Below, piece by piece: positions 1 through 4,011 of a DNA stretch of 5,412 nt (its first letter is position 1; each line of letters opens with the position of its first letter). A model generated the notes under the pieces. The model was not told the origin of the DNA. It did not search any database and saw only the letters and a program-made list of their open reading frames with translations. A program made the translations under genes and the position numbers. Source of the stretch: an uncultured Lachnospiraceae bacterium (GTDB lineage: Bacteria > Bacillota > Clostridia > Lachnospirales > Lachnospiraceae); NCBI GenBank assembly GCA_900555195.1, contig USKC01000223.1, forward strand, positions 1 through 5,412. Reading direction: 5' to 3'.

Positions 1-2
1 GC

Positions 3-47
3 GTGAAGCCCGTAAAATCAAGGAAAATCGGGACTTCACACTTTTTT
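3..47 (+). terminator. Probable intrinsic terminator of an upstream gene
   Basis: A stem is formed by GTGAAG+CCCG (3-12) and CGGG+A+CTTCAC (29-39), ten base pairs with one bulged A at 33. Six T residues follow at 42-47, after a two-base gap. The 16-nt loop is large for an intrinsic terminator, so this is likely but not certain. It would isolate the hsp20 promoter from transcription entering from the left; the gene it serves is outside the window. Confidence 0.5.
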
Positions 48-57
48 CACAAAATAA

Positions 58-84
58 TTAGCACTCACCTCTTGACAGCGCTAA
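58..84 (+). promoter_or_regulatory. CIRCE-like operator (HrcA binding site) of the hsp20 gene
   Basis: The left arm TTAGCACTC (58-66) matches the CIRCE consensus exactly. After a 9-nt spacer, the right arm CAGCGCTAA (76-84) matches seven of nine positions of GAGTGCTAA. The 9-9-9 geometry is that of CIRCE, the inverted repeat bound by the heat-shock repressor HrcA. The right arm overlaps the -35 hexamer, so a bound repressor should block RNA polymerase. Both right-arm mismatches reduce symmetry, which may mean weaker binding. Confidence 0.75.
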
Positions 85-100
85 TAATGCGTGTTATATT
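72..100 (+). promoter_or_regulatory. Sigma-A type promoter of hsp20
   Basis: TTGACA (72-77) is a perfect -35 hexamer. It is followed by 17 nt and TATATT (95-100), which matches five of six positions of TATAAT. Transcription would start near 106-108. The -35 hexamer lies across the spacer and right arm of the CIRCE-like element, the expected arrangement for repression by steric exclusion. Confidence 0.8.
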
Positions 101-106
101 ACATCT

Positions 107-276
107 AGAACAAAGGAAAGGACGAAGATCAGAAGAACGAAAGGCATAAAGCAAAGAAAGCGGAAGCCTCCGGAAGGGAATCGTCCCCTGGTTCTTAAAG
201 AAGTTGGTAACCTAATAATATAGATTGACTGGCAGGCCAAAGGGGCCGCCAGATGTTGGAAAAGGAGCGATGAGTT
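107..276 (+). other. Long structured 5' leader of the hsp20 mRNA
   Basis: About 170 nt separate the predicted transcription start from the Hsp20 ATG, with no credible ORF. The first half is very purine-rich. Three foldable parts are visible. One is GGGA-ATCG-TCCC (176-187), extended by CGG/CTG (171-173/188-190) and enclosed by AAGAAC/GTTCTT (133-138/191-196). The second is an alternative hairpin, GGTTCTT (190-196) with AAG (201-203) and AACC (209-212), which uses the same GTTCTT bases and so excludes the first. The third is a GC-rich hairpin at 229-252 (CTGGC.GGCC with GGCC.GCCAG). That hairpin ends eight bases before the Shine-Dalgarno AAAGGAG (261-267), which itself is not visibly sequestered beyond a 4-bp CTCC match near 167-170. 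The function is unknown. Confidence 0.55.
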
Positions 277-753
277 ATGTTGATGCCTAGTATTTTTGGT
301 GAGGATTTGTTTGATGATTTTATGGATTTTCCATTTGACGATAGATTTGAAAAAAGACTGAACAAGGAATTGTTCGGAAGAAAGAATCCGGTATTCGGCA
401 AGAATGCATCTCGTCTGATGAAAACGGATGTGAGAGAGAAGAAGGATTCCTATGAGTTGGATGTGGATCTGCCGGGATTTAGCAAAGATGAAATCAAGGT
501 TTCACTGGAAGATGGCTATCTGACCATCAGCGCGGCGAAATCTCACGACGGAAAGGATGACGAGAAGGAAGGTAAGTATATCCGCAGGGAACGTTTCAGC
601 GGAGCCTGCAGCCGGACTTTCTATGTGGGAGATGCAGTGGAACAGGCGGATGTGAAGGCAAGCTTCAAGCACGGAATCCTGAAGCTGAGCATTCCGAAGA
701 AAGAGGAGAAACCCGCGGTGGAAGAGAACAAGTATATCTCCATTGAAGGGTGA
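277..753 (+). CDS. hsp20: Small heat-shock protein, Hsp20/alpha-crystallin family
   Basis: This is an ATP-independent holdase chaperone of the cytoplasm. It is expected to form oligomers that bind unfolding proteins and keep them soluble until DnaK- or Clp-type machines act. The 158-residue length is normal for the family. The N-terminal arm (1-46) is rich in Phe and Asp, with FDDFMDFPFDD near 12-22. The alpha-crystallin domain runs from about 48 to 142. It carries VDLPGF near 63-68 and the signature segment GILKLSIPK at 133-141. The C-terminal I-x-I anchor that docks into a neighbouring subunit is ISI at 154-156. The start at 277 is chosen because AAAGGAG (261-267) lies nine bases before it; an ATG two codons later (283) is a minor alternative. 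The gene stands alone between its CIRCE-controlled promoter and a strong terminator. The family assignment is firm; control by HrcA is inferred. Confidence 0.95.
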   Translation: MLMPSIFGEDLFDDFMDFPFDDRFEKRLNKELFGRKNPVFGKNASRLMKTDVREKKDSYELDVDLPGFSKDEIKVSLEDGYLTISAAKSHDGKDDEKEGKYIRRERFSGACSRTFYVGDAVEQADVKASFKHGILKLSIPKKEEKPAVEENKYISIEG

Positions 754-775
754 GCAATTGAATCATATCAAGTTC

Positions 776-809
776 CTGCCAGCAGTTGAACTCTGCTGGC
801 AGTTTTTTT
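776..809 (+). terminator. Strong intrinsic terminator of hsp20
   Basis: CTGCCAGCAG (776-785) and CTGCTGGCAG (793-802) form a perfect 10-bp stem with a 7-nt loop, followed at once by seven T residues (803-809). It lies 22 bases after the hsp20 stop codon. On the minus strand the same hairpin is not followed by a U tract, so it looks unidirectional and does not obviously terminate the convergent methyltransferase gene. Confidence 0.93.
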
Positions 810-846
810 GCACAAAAAAGAAGCGCAGAACACAATCCCTTTTGTT

Positions 847-872
847 AGACGAACAGCGTCTCTAAATAGACG
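847..872 (-). other. Alternating short inverted repeats at the end of the methyltransferase gene
   Basis: AGACG (847-851), CGTCT (857-861) and AGACG (868-872) can form either of two 5-bp hairpins that share the middle segment. They span the methyltransferase stop codon (862-864). Neither hairpin is followed by a U tract on the minus strand. They are therefore at best a weak 3' end structure, and no convincing terminator is seen for this gene. The remainder of 810-861 shows nothing else. Confidence 0.3.
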
Positions 873-1629
873 TTGGCTTATACGCTTTCATCCGTATTCT
901 GACGTAATCCGCATACCACGTTCCTTCTTTATATAGAACCGGTTTCAAATCCCGAACTGCGGTCCGAATGATTTCATCCTGTATCTGCGTATCTCCAACA
1001 ACAGCAAAAGGCGTCTTCACGAACATGCGGATCCAGTCTTCAAGGCCTGCTGCGCCCTTTAGTTCCGTGGGCCTGTCAAATAATACGGCATACTGCACCT
1101 GGAAACCCGCCTGCTCAACCATAGGGGCATAGTCACCGATGGAAGGGAAATAAAAGGGCATTTTATAGGAAAAACCATAATGCTGAAAGGCTTTCTCCAG
1201 CGCTTCGTGAATGAGAGCATTGTTCCCTTTTCCGCCGAACTCAAAGACAAACTGCCCGTTTTCTCTGAGTGCACGAGATACACAGGACAACATCAGCGGC
1301 TGTTTCTCTTGATCGATCCAATGGAATACTGCATTAGAGAAAACTGCATCAACCGGTTCGGACAGAGAAAAGGAGGTGGCATCCGCCTGGATAAACGCAA
1401 TTTCCGGATAGGCGCTGCGCGCTGTATCCAGCAGTTCAGAAGAAACGTCCAGTCCGATCACATGGAATCCCCGTTCCCTGAGCCGGTTTGTCAGAGCGCC
1501 GTTGCCGCAGCCCAGGTCGAGTACGTCGCTGCCCGGAGCGCAGTTAAGCAGTTGCGCCACCTCGTTGCCGTATTGATGAACAAAAGAAAAATCTTTCGTA
1601 TATTTGTCAGCATTCCAAGTGATATTCAT
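862..1629 (-). CDS. Class I SAM-dependent methyltransferase
   Basis: This is a cytoplasmic enzyme predicted to transfer a methyl group from S-adenosylmethionine to an unknown, probably small, acceptor. It has 255 residues from the chosen start, close to trans-aconitate methyltransferase (Tam)-type enzymes. The Rossmann-fold motifs appear in order. Motif I is VLDLGCGNG at 36-44. GLDVS at 59-63 contains the acidic residue (Asp61) expected to bind the ribose. QAD at 81-83 contains the adenine-contacting Asp83. DAVFSNAVFHWI lies at 94-105 and LRENGQFVFEFGG at 121-133. The C-terminal third, which usually sets the substrate, is not diagnostic. The frame is open upstream to 1713, but the ATG at 1629 is preferred: minus-strand AGGAG (1644-1640) lies ten bases before it, and MNITWNADKY is a typical family N-terminus. 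The gene is convergent with hsp20 and transcribed alone. Tam is the nearest named enzyme I can suggest, but the substrate is not shown. Confidence 0.88.
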   Translation of the reverse strand: MNITWNADKYTKDFSFVHQYGNEVAQLLNCAPGSDVLDLGCGNGALTNRLRERGFHVIGLDVSSELLDTARSAYPEIAFIQADATSFSLSEPVDAVFSNAVFHWIDQEKQPLMLSCVSRALRENGQFVFEFGGKGNNALIHEALEKAFQHYGFSYKMPFYFPSIGDYAPMVEQAGFQVQYAVLFDRPTELKGAAGLEDWIRMFVKTPFAVVGDTQIQDEIIRTAVRDLKPVLYKEGTWYADYVRIRMKAYKPTSI

Positions 1630-1743
1630 CCTGTATTTTCTCCTGCCCGTAAGGGGATATTTGTGCTTCATGCCGGGTAAGAACCTGTAATAAGAACCGG
1701 CTGGAGGACACAAAGTTCATTATGCATGATCGTTTCGTTTTTC
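1630..1743 (-). other. 5' leader of the methyltransferase mRNA
   Basis: About 108 nt lie between the predicted minus-strand start site (near 1737) and the ATG. The leader contains the plus-strand octamer TAAGAACC twice (1678-1685 and 1691-1698, 13 nt apart). These are flanked by GCCGG (1672-1676) and CCGGC (1697-1701), which could close a 5-bp stem over a 20-nt loop. The Shine-Dalgarno AGGAG lies at 1644-1640. The open frame through the leader (to 1713) encodes no recognisable conserved residues and is treated as untranslated. Confidence 0.4.
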
Positions 1744-1772
1744 ATTATATCAGATTTTCTGCCCAGCCACAA
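1744..1772 (-). promoter_or_regulatory. Minus-strand promoter of the methyltransferase gene
   Basis: Read on the minus strand, TATAAT (1749-1744) is a perfect -10 preceded by TGA, which makes an extended -10 (TGNTATAAT). Seventeen bases upstream is TTGTGG (1772-1767), a weak -35 that keeps only TTG. An extended -10 often compensates for a poor -35. Three direct repeats begin four bases upstream of the -35. Confidence 0.7.
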
Positions 1773-1776
1773 TTTG

Positions 1777-1837
1777 AGGTTTCGGAGTCTTCTGTCAGGT
1801 TTCTGGGCCTTTCGTCAAGGTTTCTGCGTCTTCTGTC
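1777..1837. repeat. Three imperfect 20-nt direct repeats between divergent promoters
   Basis: On the plus strand the units start at 1777, 1797 and 1818, each beginning AGGTTTC and ending GTC. Units 1 and 3 agree at 18 of 20 positions, units 2 and 3 at 16 of 20, and units 1 and 2 at 15 of 20. The spacing is 20 then 21 bp, about two helical turns, so like bases face the same side of the DNA. The period is not consistently a multiple of three, which argues against coding. The array lies just upstream of the methyltransferase -35 and about 58 bp before the -35 of the pentapeptide gene promoter. An operator array is possible but unproven. Confidence 0.75.
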
Positions 1838-1895
1838 CAGACCATAGCCGGCCATTGCCTCATGTGCTGAACCATTGTGCTAAGTCCGCATATCG

Positions 1896-1923
1896 TTGCT
1901 TTTTTGGCATATGGGTGTATAAT
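1896..1923 (+). promoter_or_regulatory. Promoter of the pentapeptide-repeat gene and possible operon
   Basis: TATAAT (1918-1923) is a perfect -10. TTGCTT (1896-1901), 16 nt upstream, is a weak -35 that keeps TTG. Transcription would start near 1930, giving a leader of about 50 nt. The hexamer GCATAT occurs twice, at 1888-1893 and 1907-1912, flanking the -35 region; its meaning is unknown. No terminator is seen between here and the end of the window, so this promoter may serve all four downstream genes. Confidence 0.6.
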
Positions 1924-1979
1924 TAAGAACGGAATCATCGCATAAGCGGGCGGTTACAGATTGAATATTAGAGGGATGA

Positions 1980-2654
1980 ATGGGAATGAAAAAAGGGGAT
2001 ATGCCGGCGGAGCCCATCCTTCCGGATGGGATGGAGCGAAAGGAAGAAGGGCTCGCCTATCTGCAGGAGTGCTGCAGGCAGGATGTGCAGATTGAAGAAT
2101 GCGTTCTGAAAGGGGTGAGCGTAAGCGGGGCAGATTTCTATAAGCTCAGTCTGAAAAGTGTGCTCCTGGAGAACTGTACGTTCCTGAACTGCAATTTTGA
2201 AAAATCCAGTTTTGTGGATGTGAAGCTGCGCTCATGCGACTTTTCCAACAGCAGCTTGGCGGATTCCTATTTTAACAGATGCAGTTTCCAGTCTGTAAAA
2301 GGGGTGGGAGCGGACTTTCATGAGAGCCTGTTTCGGGATGTGCAGATGGAGGACTGTGCGTTTTCCTTTGCCAATTTGAGCGGAAGCAGGATGGAAACCG
2401 TGTGTATGGTAAGATGTGACCTGCAGGATGGCTATCTGGAGGAATGCGTTCTGAAAAAGGCGGTGTTTAGGGGGGTGAAACTGGGCAGGGCGAACCTGTT
2501 CCATACTTCCCTGCGCGGAATGGATCTGCGCGGGAATGAGATCGACGGGCTGATCGTTTCGGAGGAAAAGGGGGAACTGAAAGGCGCGGTGACGGATCTG
2601 TATCAGGCAGCTTCCCTGGCCAGGCTTTTGGGAATTATCATAAAGGACGGGTGA
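1980..2654 (+). CDS. Pentapeptide-repeat protein
   Basis: The protein has 224 residues. From about 35 to 194 it is an uninterrupted run of about 32 pentapeptides with Leu, Phe or Met at almost every central position, for example GADFY, NCTFL, NCNFE, SCDFS, RANLF. This predicts a right-handed square beta-helix of eight coils. One unit (SVKGV, about 105-109) has Gly at the centre. Cys often replaces Ala at the position two before the centre, and the protein has 11 Cys in total. The C-terminal segment (195-224, with QAASLARLLGIII) resembles the short helical cap that dimerises MfpA/Qnr-type proteins. Some family members mimic DNA and protect DNA gyrase from quinolones; whether this one does is unknown. 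It lacks the loops of Gram-negative Qnr. GAGGG (1971-1975) is close to the ATG at 1980; the in-frame ATG at 1986 has more usual spacing and could be the real start. No signal peptide is seen, so it is probably cytoplasmic. Confidence 0.88.
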   Translation: MGMKKGDMPAEPILPDGMERKEEGLAYLQECCRQDVQIEECVLKGVSVSGADFYKLSLKSVLLENCTFLNCNFEKSSFVDVKLRSCDFSNSSLADSYFNRCSFQSVKGVGADFHESLFRDVQMEDCAFSFANLSGSRMETVCMVRCDLQDGYLEECVLKKAVFRGVKLGRANLFHTSLRGMDLRGNEIDGLIVSEEKGELKGAVTDLYQAASLARLLGIIIKDG

Positions 2655-2719
2655 TTCGTTTTGAGGCCGTCTGGATGTGTAAAAGGGCTGTTCTCTGAAC
2701 GGGAGACAAGGAGGTAAAT

Positions 2720-3220
2720 ATGGCAATCGATAAAGTGAGAGAATATCTGAAACAGTGGAATGCGGACGGAAGGATTCAGGAGTTTGACGTCTCCAGCGCG
2801 ACCGTGGAACTGGCTGCACAGGCGCTTGGCTGTGAAGGCTGCCGGATCGCAAAGACACTTTCCTTCCAGCTGGGAGAGGGAAGCCTTCTGATCGTGGCGG
2901 CAGGAGATGCCCGGATCGATAATACAAAATATAAGGCGAGGTTCGGAACCAAAGCGAAGATGCTTTCCCCGGACGAAGTGGAAGAAAAGGTGGGACACGC
3001 CATCGGCGGGGTGTGCCCCTTTGCGGTGAAAGATGGAGTGCAGATCTGTCTGGATGTCTCCCTGAAGCGGTTTGATACCGTATTTCCTGCCTGTGGCAGC
3101 GCGAACAGTGCGATCGAAGTGACCATGGAGGAACTGGAGCGTTTCTCCGGCTCCAAGGAATGGGTTGACGTGTGTAAAGGATGGGAAACAGCGGATGAGA
3201 ATAGACAGGCAGCGGGCTGA
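2720..3220 (+). CDS. YbaK/EbsC family aminoacyl-tRNA deacylase-like protein
   Basis: This 166-residue protein is a single YbaK-type domain. Characterised relatives (YbaK, ProXp-ala and the ProRS INS domain) hydrolyse mischarged aminoacyl-tRNA, such as Cys- or Ala-tRNA(Pro), in trans in the cytoplasm. Lys45 in IAKTLSF (43-49) corresponds to the conserved lysine of that active site. GHAIGGVCPF (92-101) is the glycine-rich loop of the family, and GSANSAIEV (126-134) is a typical late motif. A perfect AAGGAGG (2708-2714) lies five bases before the ATG, so the start is secure. It begins 65 nt after the pentapeptide gene, with no terminator or convincing promoter between. Its 3' end overlaps the HD gene by 26 nt. 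The specific mischarged tRNA cannot be read from the sequence, and several family members have no tested substrate. Confidence 0.9.
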   Translation: MAIDKVREYLKQWNADGRIQEFDVSSATVELAAQALGCEGCRIAKTLSFQLGEGSLLIVAAGDARIDNTKYKARFGTKAKMLSPDEVEEKVGHAIGGVCPFAVKDGVQICLDVSLKRFDTVFPACGSANSAIEVTMEELERFSGSKEWVDVCKGWETADENRQAAG

Positions 3221-3971
3221 AGACGCTTTCCGGGCGTATGTGAGCCGTTATAATGATCAGGATGAAAAAGTGTGCCTGAAGATCGAACATACTTTTCGGG
3301 TGGCGGGGCTGTGTGACCATCTGGCCTCCTGCTGCGGGCTGGAAGGAGAGGAACGGGATCTGATATGGCTTTCCGGGCTTCTGCATGATGTGGGGCGGTT
3401 TGAACAGTTGAAGCGGTATGGAACGTTTATAGATGCAGACTCTATCGATCATGCTGCCCTGGGGGCTGAGATTTTGTTCGGAGAAGGCCAGATCAGGAAA
3501 TATGCGGAGGACGAAAGCGAAGACGGGTTGCTGCGGACGGCTGTATTCTATCACAGCGCCTACCGCCTTCCGGAAGGGCTGGATGACAGGACGCTGCGTT
3601 GCTGCAATATACTCCGGGATGCGGATAAGATCGATATTCTGAAGGTGAACGTGGATTTTTCGCCGGAGGATATCTATAATGTGACGTCTGAAGAACTGAG
3701 GGCCTGTGCCGTAACGGAGGCGGTGCTGGAAGATCTGTATGCGGGCCGCGCGGTGCTGCGCAGCAAGAAGCGGACCGCGGTGGATCATTTGGTGGGGCAT
3801 ATTTCCCTGATATTTGAACTGGTCTATCCGGAGAGCCTCCGGGTCGTGGCAAGGCAGGGGTATTTGGAGAAACTGATGCAGTTTCCTTCTGATAATCCTG
3901 TAACGAGGGAGCAGTTTGCCGGAATCAGAACGTATGTGGAGGAGTATCTGGATAAAAAGGCGGGGCTGTAG
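3195..3971 (+). CDS. HD-domain metal-dependent hydrolase
   Basis: The protein has 258 residues and no signal peptide or membrane segment. It carries the HD-superfamily metal ligands in order: His32 (IEHTFRVAG), His64-Asp65 (LLHDVGRFE), and Asp144 in RDADKID (141-147). His86 (DHAALGAEIL) and His120 (YHSAYRLP) are extra candidate ligands, which suggests a two-metal site. HD enzymes usually cleave phosphate esters, for instance nucleotides or cyclic dinucleotides, but the substrate here is unknown and no RelA/SpoT, GYP or dGTPase-specific motif was recognised. A TTG start at 3165 would give ten more residues. The ATG at 3195 is preferred because AAAGGATGGG (3176-3185) precedes it at a workable distance. 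The start lies inside the end of the YbaK-like gene (26-nt overlap), which predicts translational coupling. Confidence 0.88.
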   Translation: MRIDRQRAEDAFRAYVSRYNDQDEKVCLKIEHTFRVAGLCDHLASCCGLEGEERDLIWLSGLLHDVGRFEQLKRYGTFIDADSIDHAALGAEILFGEGQIRKYAEDESEDGLLRTAVFYHSAYRLPEGLDDRTLRCCNILRDADKIDILKVNVDFSPEDIYNVTSEELRACAVTEAVLEDLYAGRAVLRSKKRTAVDHLVGHISLIFELVYPESLRVVARQGYLEKLMQFPSDNPVTREQFAGIRTYVEEYLDKKAGL

Positions 3972-4011
3972 GGAAAGCGGAATGTACGAAAGGGGGGTGA
4001 AGGAGGGGCAT

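Noticed and set aside
2..61. Open frame at the left edge ending in TAG at 59-61, possibly the tail of an upstream gene
   Set aside because: Only 19 codons are visible, they match nothing I recognise, and they run through the probable terminator hairpin and into the CIRCE-like element.
1180..1680. A 166-codon plus-strand open frame
   Set aside because: It is antisense to the methyltransferase gene, whose SAM-binding motifs are intact on the minus strand.
1726..1926. A 66-codon plus-strand frame in the intergenic region
   Set aside because: It has no Shine-Dalgarno site. It overlaps the minus-strand promoter and the 20-nt repeats, and its Phe/Arg-rich product simply reflects those repeats.
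2655..2719. Possible promoter or terminator between the pentapeptide and YbaK-like genes
   Set aside because: TTGAGG near 2661 has no -10 at a proper distance, and the only hairpin (GTTC-TCT-GAAC) has 4 bp and no U tract.
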